From positions 57,754,580-57,818,579 of the forward strand of contig CM058230.1 of assembly GCA_030180135.1 (NCBI GenBank): DNA of 64,000 nucleotides, written 5' to 3'. The notes under the pieces are model-generated. The model was given only the letters and a program-made list of their open reading frames with translations, was not told where the DNA came from and did no database searches. How positions within the stretch are numbered: position 1 is the stretch's first letter; every line of letters begins with the position of its first letter. Positions 22,678-33,459 of this stretch are shown one piece after another. The DNA comes from Orychophragmus violaceus (Eukaryota; Streptophyta; Magnoliopsida; Brassicales; Brassicaceae). The translations under genes were made by a program, and so were the position numbers.

Positions 22678-23136
22678 CATAACCCTTCAGAAACCACCTC
22701 TCTTAAATAACCACCAAGCTGCTCTTCATCGTTAACTGCACTGAAGAAAGTCTCCGAAGAACTTGACTCCCAAAACACCACAAATACACAGCTATTTTCT
22801 ATATATTCTCCATCAAACTCTTGCGCAAAAATGGGATGGGACTTTAGTAGAACATTCTTCAGCATTGCAGTTGTCATCGTTTTCTTTAATCCCCATATGA
22901 ACATTAAGTTCTCAAATTTTACTCTCCTACGGCTTTTTGACCAAATTTTAACATTTTCATCGCTTGAGGTAACATAATTTGCTTTTTCATCAGAAGCTTG
23001 GAGATGTTCATTTGATTGAACAGAGGATTGATCCAATTTCTTTATGGTACATAGTTTAGCAAAAAGATGAGATATCATCACAACATTCTTCCCATGCATC
23101 TGATTGCCTTCGTCTAGTTTGACCGCACAGCCTAAT
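22678..23136 (-). pseudogene. PARN-like poly(A) ribonuclease fragment
   Basis: The minus-strand frame reads GCAVKLDEGNQMHGKNVVMI, SHLFAKLC, a variable linker, then an RRM-like stretch (LMFIWGLKKTMTTAMLKN, SHPIFAQEFDGEYIENSC, FVVFWESSSSETF) and ends at LREVVSEGL. I recall this pattern from the C-terminal half of plant PARN-like deadenylases, which trim poly(A) tails; the nuclease core is not here. A TTATTAG acceptor-like site precedes GCAVKL, so an exon edge may be preserved. It is tail-to-tail with the SINAT fragment. The identity rests on memory and needs a protein search. Confidence 0.6.
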
Positions 23137-23479
23137 AAGAAAAGCCATCAAAGGTCTCAATATCCATTCACTCAAATTACCAAAATCACGTGGTTTCAAG
23201 TATTTACGAGATCGTATAAAGCAGAAATCCGACTTTGAGCCTCTCTAAGTGTTCTTACAATAGAATTTTTTATAAAGCAATCAAAAAACGTTCTAGTAGG
23301 TTTACAGAAAGAAAGAAAAAGAAACACAGATCATTACTGACTTTTCCATCCATCCTGCAAGCTTCAACCATAAATGCAGAAGACCTGTTAGAGCATAGAT
23401 TTTGTATGCTTCAAATACATTTTGATTTTTAATAACATTGCCAACCATAAATATTGGAAAAATACAAAAAAAATAACTT

Positions 23480-23621
23480 ACTTCTTGCATATCACCGTTG
23501 AGATCCACTAATAATAGCACCATTTCACATATTCGAAGCAATGGTTGCTCTCCATTCATTAGCATGTTCTCTTTGTTGTTCTTGCGTGCCAAGGAATTGA
23601 TGATCATCACTGCTTGGCTGG
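23480..23621 (-). pseudogene. Harbinger transposase, C-terminal remnant
   Basis: Read leftward from the Copia-B edge: VTQPSSDDHQFLGTQEQQRE, then HANEWRATIASNM and a stop. The EWR..IA..MW pattern is the usual C-terminus of plant PIF/Harbinger transposases; here the Trp codon after Met is a stop. It pairs with the N-terminal part at 31075-31980. Roughly 70 residues expected between the two parts, which should hold the third catalytic residue (Glu), are in neither piece. Confidence 0.65.
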
Positions 23622-23626
23622 GTAAC

Positions 23627-24306
23627 TGAAGGAATTTCTAGCAGTTCTAATCAGGATTAGCAACCCTAGTCTTAATTCCGAGCCTAGGATCTAAGGTTCA
23701 TATAATTGAATCTATGGGATCTCAGATTTACCTGGTGATTTGCAGCGGAAGTTTTACAGATAATCGAGATCGCGAAGCACCTCAAACGCTGTGCCTCTAC
23801 TGGTATCCACACACACACGAACTGAACAAGAGGGATGCTAGTGCCTATAGAGATCCAATCTCTTCAGAGGTTTCTATTCAAGTTCTGGTGGCTGTCTATT
23901 AGGTTAAAAAACAGTTTAGGTCGACCATATATCTTATATATGTCGACTTAAACCATAACGGAATTAACCAACGATTAAACCGAATTAATCTGGTAATCCG
24001 CGAGTTGCATCGATCGACACACTCTTTTTGTCGATCGACACTGCCCCAGAATATTGATATTGAATGCATATCAAATATGCATTCACTAGATTATTACATT
24101 AATGATCAACCTCGTCTTTAACGTCCAGTTTGCTTAGGTGTGTGACCCTGTAGGATCATATAACACTAGCAATGAGTTCTCAACTCATTGATCATAAGTG
24201 GCTTCTAGCAAAGCGTTATGACTACCTAGTGTTATGTGATTGTCTCATCTCGACTATACGACTTTCACTTAGAGCAAGTACAATAGATTTCAGGACATTC
24301 CCAACA
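23627..24306 (-). repeat. 3' LTR of Copia-B
   Basis: TGAAGGAATTTC on the plus strand to CCCAACA; on the element strand it starts TGTTGGGAATG. The purine tract TACAAGTGGGAGA lies next to it on the element strand (plus 24307-24320). It contains TGTCGATCGACAC-type palindromes near 24008-24041. Confidence 0.9.
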
Positions 24307-24466
24307 ATCTCCCACTTGTACTGGAATCATCTATTCCTTTAATCCCTTTGTAGCTATATCTCAATCTAGCATAAGGCAAGAACTGTGTCATCCTTATTAA
24401 GCTAGATCACGTTTATCGAATCCTGATTTGTACTGATAAAATAAACGACTGACAATCACCTCGTTT

Positions 24467-25131
24467 GAGCGCGGCCACGCATTTCCAGTATCAAATCTTC
24501 GATAGGCCCAGAGATATTTAACTCCTGTTATATAGGAGGTACAAATCCCATCTTGTTCCATCCACGTCTCTTTCATATTTCATGATACGCCTAATCAGTG
24601 TCTTTATAATCACCAGTTACGGTTGACGTTTGACAAAGTCAAGACGGACCAATCCATATGTAAGAGAAAATGATGAACTCAGGTCTAAGGACTATACTCT
24701 TTAGTCGTTATGAGAAGCTCTTATGATACTCATATAACATCTTGTAGAGTTCTCCTTTAACGGATCAAGTCCGATCATGTGTTCTCTAACACATATCTAT
24801 GTGATTGACTTTAATACACTTATTAATGACTTCATGAAACATAGTCATCAGTCACCTCACATACTAGTCTCACGTGGTTGTTAATGTCCCATTTTAACAA
24901 CCTCGACCAGGGACCATTTATAATTTATATCATTTATTGCTTATAGGGTTTCATGATCAAGTCACATACTTGATGACCTATAAAATGTCATAAATTACTT
25001 TGGGACAATATATTTAATTAACATAATTAAATGATGCTGAAACAATTTCATTAAAATAACATAACCAAATTATGTTTTACGAGCATCAAGTCATAACTAA
25101 AAACCAAATATAACTCCCACTGAAAACAAGA
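24467..25131 (-). other. Copia-B 3' untranslated internal region
   Basis: No gene is seen. This non-coding stretch lies between the pol stop codon and the purine tract. It shares TATAGGGTTTCATGATCAAG and following sequence with the start of Copia-A (near 3010), which ties the two elements to one family. Confidence 0.6.
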
Positions 25132-27108
25132 TCATATCTTAAGAAATCTAATGCCTACAGCAGCAGTGTGAAACTCATGCTTAGGCCTTGGGAGGGGCTT
25201 GGTCAGTGGATCAGCTACATTTTCATCCGTCGGGACTCTGCTGATCTTCACATCTCCTTTATTCACAATATCACGGATGTGATATCTCCTTTCTATGTGT
25301 TTGGATTTCTGGTGTGATCTAGGTTCCTTTGCTTGCGCAATGGCTCCATTGTTGTCACAATACAAAGCCACCGGCTCAGAAATGCTAGGAATCACACCAA
25401 GTTCAGTAATGAATTTCTTGATCCAAACAGCCTCCTTTGCCGCTTCAGAAGCAGCGAGGTACTCAGCTTCAGTTATGGAATCTGCTACAGTGTCCTGCTT
25501 GGAACTCTTCCAGCTGACTGCACCGCCATTCAGGCAGAAGATGTAACCAGATTGCGATCGGAAATCATCTTTGTCTGTCTGAAAACTTGCGTCTGTGTAA
25601 CCACTTACTACCAGCTCATCACTTCCTCCGTACACCAAGAATTTATCCTTAGTATTTCTCAAATACTTCAGAATATTCTTGACTGTTGTCCAGTGACTTT
25701 CACCAGGATCCGATTGGTATCTACTCGTCATGCTTAAAGCACAAGCAATATATGGACGAGTACAGAGCATGGCATACATGATGGATCCCAACGCCGAGGC
25801 ATAGGGAATCCGACTCATGCGTTCTCGCTCAGCAGGTGTTTCAGGACACTGCTTCTTGCTGAGACTTATGCCATAAGACATTGGTATGAAGCCCTTCTTG
25901 GAATCTTGCATTCTGAACCTGTGTAAGACTTTATCGATATAAGTGTCTTGACACAGTCCAATTAACTTGTTTAATCTATCTCTATAGATTCTTATTCCAA
26001 GAATATACGCGGCTTCTCCCATGTCTTTCATTGAAAAACAACTTCCGAGCCAAGTCTTAACAGACTGTAACAACGGAATGTCATTTCCGAGAAGAAGTAT
26101 GTAATCTACATACAACACGAGAAATGCAACTGCGCTCCCACTAGTCTTCTTGTAAACACATTGTTCTTCTTCGTTCCTGATGAAATCAAACTTTTTGACT
26201 GCTTCATCAAAACGAAGATTCCAACTCCGAGATGCTTGCTTCAATCCATAAATGGATCGATGAAGCTTGCATACTTCCCTAGCAGCATTAGGATCAATGA
26301 AACCTTCGGGCTGTGTCATGTACACATCCTCTTCCAGAATTCCATTAAGGAAAGCTGTTTTCACGTCCATCTGCCAGATCTCATAATCATAATGAGCAGC
26401 TGTTGCTAGGAGAATCCGAATGGATTTAAGCATGGCGACAGGTGAATAGGTTTCTTCATAGTCAATACCATGAATTTGTTTGAAACATTTTGCCACTAGC
26501 CTTGCTTTATATATCTGAATATTTCCATCCACATCAATTTTCTTCTTGAAAATCCATTTACACTCAATGGGTCTTGCACCATCGGGTAAATCAACCAAAG
26601 ACCATACTTGGTTCTGTGACATGGATCCCATTTTGGATTCAGCGGCTTTCAGCCACTTTTCGGAGTCAGGGCTCATCATCGCTTCTTCAAAATTCGATGG
26701 CTCGTCACTGTCAATGATCAACAAATCATGACAATTGGTTACGAGAAATCCATATCTCTCGGGTTCGTGACGGATCCTTTCGGATCTGCGAATTTCAGGC
26801 TCCACAGGCGTTGGCTCTACAACTCTTTGTAGATCCAACTGTTGCTCCTCCACAATGGGCTGGGCGGTTTCCTGTGGGTCTCGAACTTCTTCGAGTTGTA
26901 CTTTACTCCCACTGTTTCTCTTGGAAAGAAACTCTCTCTCAAGAAAAACACAGTTCCGAGCAACAAACACTTTGTTCTCGGATTGGTTGTAAAAGTAGTA
27001 TGCCTTGGTTTCCTTAGGATAACCAACGAAGTAGCGCTTATCAGATTTGAGTTCGAGCTTATCTGTAATTAATCGCTTAAAGACAAACTCGGAACATTTC
27101 CAGTCCAC
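25132..27108 (-). pseudogene. Copia-B reverse transcriptase and RNase H frame, catalytically dead
   Basis: 658 residues on the minus strand covering the integrase tail, linker (RRSERIRHEPERYGFL), RT and RNase H. RT has WQMDVKTAFLNGILEEDVY, but the catalytic box reads LYVDYILLLG, so the second Asp of YVDD is changed to Tyr (near 26105). RNase H keeps GYTDASFQTDKDD, SITEAEYLAA and YCDNNGAIA. The frame is separated from the upstream gag-integrase frame by a small deletion and frame change near 27090-27110, where WTGNVPSLS runs directly into KRLITDKL. The displayed Met is not a natural start. The element cannot make an active RT from this copy. Confidence 0.9.
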
Positions 27109-29072
27109 ATCTCATGTGGTGTCTTTGCAACTGATTTTGACGGAACCCTATTAAGTGTAAACGCAGACGTTTCTAGAGCGTATCCCCAAAACGATAATGG
27201 AAGAGTTGAGAGACTCATCATTGATCGAACCATATCTAATAAAGTTCGATTCCTCCTCTCGGACACCCCATTCCATTGTGGTGTTCCAGGAGGAGTGAGT
27301 TGTGAAACAATTCCACAATCTCTCAAATGATCACTGAATTCTTGGCTTAAGTATTCTCCTCCACGATCTGATCGAAGAGCCTTAATACTTTTGCCAAGTT
27401 GATTCTGTACTTCATTTTGGAATTCTTTGAACCTTTCAAAAGATTCTGACTTGTGTCTCATTAAATAGACATAGCCATACCTGCTGAAATCATCAGTGAA
27501 GGTAATGAAGTATCGAAAATTTCCTCTGGCACTTGTGCTCATTGGGCCGCACACATTTGTATGTATAAGGCCCAATAGGTCACTGGCCCTTTCATTTTGT
27601 TTGTTGAAAGGGGCCTTAGTCATTTTGCCCAGTAAACAAGATTCACATTTCTCACATGATTCATAATCAAATGAGCCCAGAAGCCCATCACTATGGAGCT
27701 TTTGGATCCGTTTCTCGTTTATGTGGCCCAAACGACAATGCCAAAGAAAAGTCTGATTCGTATCATTTGATTTGAATCTCTTGGTGTTAATGTTATAGAT
27801 TGGCGTGCTTTGGTTTAAAACATAAAGCCCATTCTCTAATGGGCTGCTACCATAAAATATATCATTGTAATCAAAAGAACAACATTTATTCTTAATTGAA
27901 AACTGATATCCTTCTACGTCCAAAACAGGAATAGAAATAATATTTCTGCTTATAGCAGGTACATAGTAGCAATTATTAAGTTTTAAAACCAAACCAGAAG
28001 GTAAAGACAAGTTATATGTTCCTACGGCTAATGCAGCAACTCTTGCTCCATTCCCCACGCGTAGGTCCACTTGCCCCTTTTCCAACTTCCTACTGTTGCT
28101 TAGGCCCTGCATATTTGTACAAATATGAGCACCACAACCGGTATCCAATACCCAAGAAGTAGAACCAAAAGTAGTAACATTTACTTCTATAACATAAATA
28201 CCTGAAGATGAAGTCTCGAAAGTCTTCTTCTTCTTCTTCTCTTCCAAGAATTTGTTGCAGTTTCTCTTCCAATGTCCAGGCTCTTTACAGTAATGGCACT
28301 TATCAGTCACAGATGGGCCAGGCTTGGGCTTAGGGGGTGGCGCAGGCCCGTCCTGGTTCTCAACCTGGACGACCTTGCTCTTTCCCTTACCTTTGCCAAG
28401 TTTCTTAAACTTCTTACCTCCTTGTACCATAAGTACATTTGGAGTGCCCTTCTTGATGTTAGGCTCAGCTGTCTTGAGCATGCCATGCAGTTCAGTCAAC
28501 GTCTTCGTCAAGTTGTTCATGTTATAGTTCATAACAAACTGATCATAACTTGACGGCAGTGACTGCAAAATGATGTCAGTAGCCAACTCTTGGCTAATGG
28601 GACAATCCAGCTTCCCCAGGTTATCAATATAACCCATCATCTTAATGACATGAGGACTGACTGGACCGTCCTTTGGTAGCTTGCATTCAATGAGAGATTT
28701 AACCGTCTGGTACCTCTCAGTTCGTGCTTGCTCCTGAAACATACTTTTCAGGCTAGTGATCATCTCCACTGGCGACTCCACGTTCTCGTATTGCTTTTGC
28801 AAATCCGAGTTCATGGTAGCCAACATGAGACAATTCACATCGACCACATCATTAGAGTGCTTATCCCAAGCACTCCTTTCTGCATGTGGAGCATTGGCTC
28901 TCGGTTTTTCAGGGAGAACAATTTCCAGGACATAGTCCCTTTTCTCCTGCTTGAGAACAATTCTCAAGTTCCGATACCATTCGAGAAAATACGATCCATT
29001 TAACTTGTCCTTCTCAAGGATGGATCGCAGGGAGAAAGAGTTATTATGAGTGTTAGTCATAGGTGAGAACAA
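27069..29072 (-). pseudogene. Copia-B gag, protease and integrase frame
   Basis: 667 residues on the minus strand. Gag starts near SFSLRSILEKDKLNGSYFLE; a CCHC knuckle (CHYCKEPGHWKRNC) lies near residue 261; protease has VLDTGCGAHIC near 309. Integrase has the HHCC zinc site (HCRLGH through CESCLLGK), second catalytic Asp in RSDRGGEY and Glu in NGVSERRN. The first catalytic Asp is lost: HTNVCGPM stands where HTDVCGPM is usual (near 27553). The frame ends early at a small deletion. With the RT change, two separate active sites are ruined in an otherwise long open copy. Confidence 0.88.
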
Positions 29073-29599
29073 AGAAAGGTAAAAGGTTTAGTTATGATGT
29101 TCAAGAAATGAGAAGTCTTAACTTTTAAGAAAACTCGCATTATATTCAAGCATTGTTTCCTCAGATGAATATAATGATCCAAGACCCATATTTCACTAAA
29201 CTTGAGTGAGCCACTGGCTATCACCCTAATTTAGCTATCTAGGTAAGCAACAACTTTGCTAGTTATATCCAATATAACTCTTGGTTGTGGATTGACATCT
29301 CATGCCCAATCCACCTGATGTCTCTGAGCCCAAAACGATTTTGATGGCCCAGTCAAGTAAACCAATCTCTTCAGTCATGTAATTTTCGATGTCTTGCACT
29401 GCAAATCCATCAACACGATTACCTTTGTCTTACTCATGAAATTGTGGACATCTTGCACTGCAAGTCTATCGCACAATTAAATGGGTCTTGACAGTTGACA
29501 AGATTGGAAAGACATCAAGTATCACTTGATATTTGATTGAGGAACAGAACCATTTAAAACGTTTAGTTTTATTATGTTTTAATTCTTCTAATTAAATGA

Positions 29600-30221
29600 T
29601 TTGTCTTGGTTTGGTTCTGTGGTTTCAGGTTCCATAACCTAAACCATCGAATCTTGTGTCAACCGACACTACTTTAGTGTCGATCGATGCTGATTAACCA
29701 AAACCAATCTGCGATAACCGATCAATCCAATTGATCCGGGTTTGAGTACCGGTCAGTGTCGATCGATGCTACATTAGCATCGGTCGATACAAACCCAATC
29801 GCAATAAACCATTCTTAGCGTTTAACCATCATTAACCAAGCTCGATAACCGGTCCAATCCAATTGAACCGATTCATCAATCTCGCGAGGTTTGTGTCGAC
29901 CGACACAACTCTTGTGTCGATCGACACTAGGCGAAACATAGGTTTTATTCGGGTTTTCGCCTTGTGTCGATCGACGCCGGATTGGCATCGATCGACACCA
30001 TGCGAAAAACCCTAAATTTTATTCGGGTTTTCGCCCTGCGTCGATCGATGCCGGATTGGCATCGATCGACACCATGCGAAAAACCCTAAAACGTTTTTCG
30101 AACAAAACCCTAAACTAGGTTACTTTGATCAAAACGAGTTTTAGCATGCTTGTATCAATCATACAGAGATCCAGATTCAACCAATCTAATCAACATGCTA
30201 CAGATTCAATGGAACCCTAAA
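29600..30221 (-). repeat. Copia-B leader with palindrome arrays
   Basis: No gene. At least five pairs of TGTCGATCGACA-type palindromes are present (about 29654-29690, 29752-29795, 29889-29930, 29962-30002, 30046-30076), with GATAACCGGTCCAATCCAAT-type near-palindromes between them (29713, 29851). Two of the pairs lie in near-identical 80-bp units containing TTATTCGGGTTTTCGCC. The arrangement matches the Copia-A leader. Confidence 0.85.
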
Positions 30222-30233
30222 GCTCTGATACCA
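30222..30233 (-). promoter_or_regulatory. Primer-binding site (tRNA-Met) of Copia-B
   Basis: The plus strand reads GCTCTGATACCA, so the element strand has TGGTATCAGAGC next to the end of the 5' LTR, complementary to initiator tRNA-Met. Confidence 0.9.
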
Positions 30234-30234
30234 C

Positions 30235-30914
30235 TGAAGGAATTTCTAGCAGTTCTAATCAGGATTAGCAACCCTAGTCTTAATTCCGAGCCTAGGATCT
30301 AAGGTTCATATAATTGAATCTATGGGATCTCAGATTTACCTGGTGATTTGCAGCGGAAGTTTTACAGATAATCGAGATCGCGAAGCACCTCAAACGCTGT
30401 GCCTCTACTAGTATCCACACACACACGAACTGAACAGGAGGGATGCTAGTGCCTATAGAGATCCAATCTCTTCAGAGGTTTCTATTCAAGTTCTGGTGGC
30501 TGTCTATTAGGTTAAAAAACAGTTTAGGTCGACCATATATCTTATATATGTCGACTTAAACCATAACGGAATTAACCAACGATTAAACCGAATTAATCTG
30601 GTAATCCGCGAGTTGCATCGATCGACACACTCTTTGTGTCGATCGAAACTGCCCTAGAATATTGATATCGAATGCATATCAAATATGCATTCACTAGATC
30701 ATTACATTAATGATCAACCTCGTCTTTAACGTCCAGTTTGCTTAGGTGTGTGACCCTGTAGGATCATATAACACTAGCAATGAGTTCTCAACTCATTGAT
30801 CATAAGTGGCTTCTAGCAAAGCGTTATGACTACCTAGTGTTATGTGATTGTCTCATCTCGACTATACGACTTTCACTTAGAGCAAGTACAATAGATTTCA
30901 GGACATTCCCAACA
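30235..30914 (-). repeat. 5' LTR of Copia-B
   Basis: 680 bp, about 1% different from the 3' LTR by eye (for example TGGTATCC/TAGTATCC and TTTTTGTCG/TTTGTGTCG). On its outer side it is followed by 160 bp of the element's own 3' internal sequence and not by host DNA. Confidence 0.9.
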
Positions 30915-31074
30915 ATCTCCCACTTGTACTGGAATCATCTATTCCTTTAATCCCTTTGTAGCTATATCTCAATCTAGCATAAGGCAAGAACTGTGTCATC
31001 CTTATTAAGCTAGATCACGTTTATCGAATCCTGATTTATACTGATAAAACAAACGACTGACAATCACCTCGTTT
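30915..31074 (-). repeat. Extra 160 bp of Copia-B 3' internal sequence outside the LTR
   Basis: From ATCTCCCACTTG to CACCTCGTTT this matches 24307-24466 with about 2 differences. It then joins the Harbinger transposase at DSDPKN. It is the 3' end of the internal region of a second, upstream element copy whose remainder is deleted. Confidence 0.88.
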
Positions 31075-31980
31075 TTGGGATCGCTATCTCCTTCAGTAAA
31101 TTCTTTGAGATGATAATGAGTACTTCGAAATGGAGTTAGAAATTTTCTTTGGTTGGCATATCCACAATCAGCCAAATAAAATTTTCCCAAAATTTGAAAC
31201 ATATAAATATAGGTGATAAGATTTTAATTAAAATAAACTAACGAATAATATTTTAAGATTTGGAATAAGGAATGTACCTTCTGAGACTTCAAATCTATTG
31301 TTATTTCTCGTTAAAGCATCATTTAACACTTTTGCATCATGAGCTGAATCTTCCCAACCACTAAGGATATATATAAATTGCAAATCAAAATTGCTTGCAG
31401 CTAGCACATTTTGGGATACAAATCCTTTTATGTTTCGGTAGCTAGCAGATTCATTTCCTATTACCATTGCAGGAATATGTGTTCCATCAATAGCTCCAAT
31501 ACAATCCTAAAAATTCAACATGAAATTATTTAAGATAAAATTGAACAAAAACAAAAAACGACAATTTTTTACATACCTTAAAATAGATATAAAATCTTGT
31601 GCTTTCTCTTATTTTTGTGAAGGCACTACATTTCCTGGTTTAACCATCAAACTTGGACCAATGCTGTTTAATGCCCTTAATATCTTGTTAAAGCTTTGAC
31701 TAACTGCAAAACTCGATCTCTTGAATACATCCCGAGGGAAAATGTATCTCGTGCTCTGTCCAACAATAAGCAAAAATGTGGCTAGCATTTCCTCAACTGA
31801 AATCCATCTTGTGTCTCTTAAAGATGTCTTTTCTCGGATAAGGATACACAAATCCAGGAAAACATTGGGATACATACGATATAAATTCCGAAAATGTTCT
31901 GGATCCTCAGCTAAAACATATTCCATGTATTCATTTCCCAGTCTTGTAGTTGGCTTCTTAATCGGACGTTGTGAAAAATA
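31075..31980 (-). pseudogene. Harbinger (PIF) transposase, N-terminal and central part
   Basis: Minus strand, at least three exons. Exon A (about 31970-31565) reads GNEYMEYVLAEDPEHFRNLY, RMYPNVFLDLC and ISVEEMLATFLLIVGQSTRY, with a one-base frame change near GNVVPS. Exon B (about 31507-31277) reads DCIGAIDGTHIPAMV (first catalytic Asp) and LSGWEDSAHDAKVL (second Asp). Exon C (about 31190-31075) reads GKFYLADCGYANQRKFLTPF through EGDSDPKN, where Copia-B begins. The usual ERxFGxLK segment with the catalytic Glu is absent. Intact relatives cut and paste Harbinger DNA with the help of the Myb-like partner. Confidence 0.8.
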
Positions 31981-31989
31981 AATATTGTG

Positions 31990-32860
31990 CTAGAAAGAAA
32001 TTTCTCATATTGATAGTTGACATCAACAAAATTATATCCACTTCTGCTTGAAAGCTTCTTCTCCTTTTTCTATTTTTCTTTAGTTGTTCATCTCTCTCAC
32101 TAACAATTTGGTCCATTAATGAAGAATATGCGTCGGAGATCTTTCACTTGTGTCTCTCAGAAAAACCTTGGTGAAAGAAAAAAAAATAAAGAGATTACAA
32201 TTAGGAACAAAACCACATGAAAAAGATCGAATCCTTCTTCTTCGTTTTTGTATAAATGATTAGAAAGAGAAGCTGCAATTTCAATTATTAGAATATAGAG
32301 TAGATGACCAAACCACTTTAGTAGACCATATGAGCCCTAATAGAAAGCGTAACTTGCTGCTATCTAATAATATCCTAATAAAAAGAAAGGTTGAAATTTG
32401 TTGCTTTGGAGGATGAAGGAAAGCGCAACTTCCTGCTTTTCTAATAATTTTGTTTAGTTTGATAAATACAATATAAATAAGTAGAGGTGAATTAATATAA
32501 TAAATATTATTTTTGTTTCTCAAATCCCTTAAAATCTCTTATAATTATCTCTTAAAAATTTGCTCAATTATATCAAATATTCTCAAATCCCTAAGACCCT
32601 CTTAATGGTCTATTTTTTCTTTCAATAATTCTTGTATATTACCAAGAGAATGGAAAGTGAATATAACATTTTTAAATATATTATTATTTATACATATAAA
32701 TGAGAAGTAATTTTTGTATGACAATAAGTTTTCTACCTTATATATAAGGAAGAACCAGTTGTATGAGACATAGATTTGAACATATGAGTTGTAAAAAAAC
32801 ATACAATCCAGAACATAAACTTAAGTTCAAGTTCAACATGTTTTAAAAGATACAACAATA
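31990..32860. other. Non-coding, possible right end of the Harbinger element
   Basis: No convincing gene; scattered coding-like residue at 32000-32160 may be the first transposase exon. Near 32590-32603 the sequence TCTCAAATCCCTAAGACCCTC is followed by TTA, which could be a terminal repeat plus TTA target site, but no matching left end was found. A related phrase occurs at 32520. Treat as a candidate only. Confidence 0.3.
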
Positions 32861-32869
32861 AAACAACAT

Positions 32870-33453
32870 CAGGTGCTCGTGTTATTTCACTGCTGGAGGT
32901 ATAACCAAAGAGTCGTTGGGTTTTCCCAGAGTAACTCCAACATGAAAGTATTGTTGGGCTTGATCTTGTTATACGTAAGAAATTCGCTTAAGAAACCTGT
33001 TAAACGCAAACGACGTCTAGTACTTCCAAACTACATTACTAAAAATCCAGGCCACCAATCACCATTCTCATTTTCCAAAAATATTATTTTTCCTACTACC
33101 TTTTCCAAATCATTAAACTTTACAAACTTCTGAGGCAGAAACTGCATTAACACAATTGTGATTGTTTCTCTAAAATTATTTTTTCATGAATGAACAATAA
33201 GTAAAAGCATCAACAAATTATATATGATGAGCACTTACAATTCTACTGTTTTTTATGGTGTCCTTGGTGGCTTTTAGTTTCAAAATATTGTCTTTGACAG
33301 GGTTATTCTGCATTAATGATCAAACATTTTTTAGAATTTTAATACTAAAATTAACCAAGAAATAAAGATAAATATAGCAGAAGAAATACTATTACATACC
33401 ACATCATCAAGGGATTGTGGGAGAGGAGGTTTGACAAATTTTTGATTCGCCAT
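32870..33453 (-). pseudogene. B3-domain (REM-like) gene fragment
   Basis: Minus strand, three apparent exons. The start MANQKFVKPPLPQSLDDV at 33453 resembles REM protein starts. A small exon NNPVKDNILKLKATKDTIKN (33310-33242) is bounded by a GCAG acceptor and a GTAAGT donor. A B3-like exon from about 33133 reads KFVKFNDLEKVVGKIIFLEN, then RRRLRLTGFLSEFLTYNKIK and NNTFMLELLWENPTTLWLY. A stop lies in the middle of the B3 exon. REM proteins bind DNA in the nucleus. It lies beside the Helitron RPA-like gene, on the same strand and towards the Helitron 3' side, where captured host pieces are often found. The identity is from motif reading only. Confidence 0.45.
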
Positions 33454-33459
33454 TGATAT

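Larger units (their letters stand above)
23627..31074 (-). mobile_element. Copia-B element with an extra partial copy at its 5' side
   Basis: On the minus strand: 5' LTR 30235-30914, primer site 30222-30233, palindromic leader, gag-protease-integrase frame, RT-RNase H frame, purine tract, and 3' LTR 23627-24306. The LTRs are 680 bp each with about 7 differences by eye. Beyond the 5' LTR, 30915-31074 repeats the element's own 3' internal end (24307-24466), including the purine tract. The copy is therefore not a plain insertion, and no flanking target duplication is seen. It interrupts the Harbinger transposase. Confidence 0.88.

Noticed and set aside
32580..32610. Right terminal repeat of the Harbinger element
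   Set aside because: A plausible end next to TTA, but no matching left end was found near 20430-20690, so it is kept only as a candidate.
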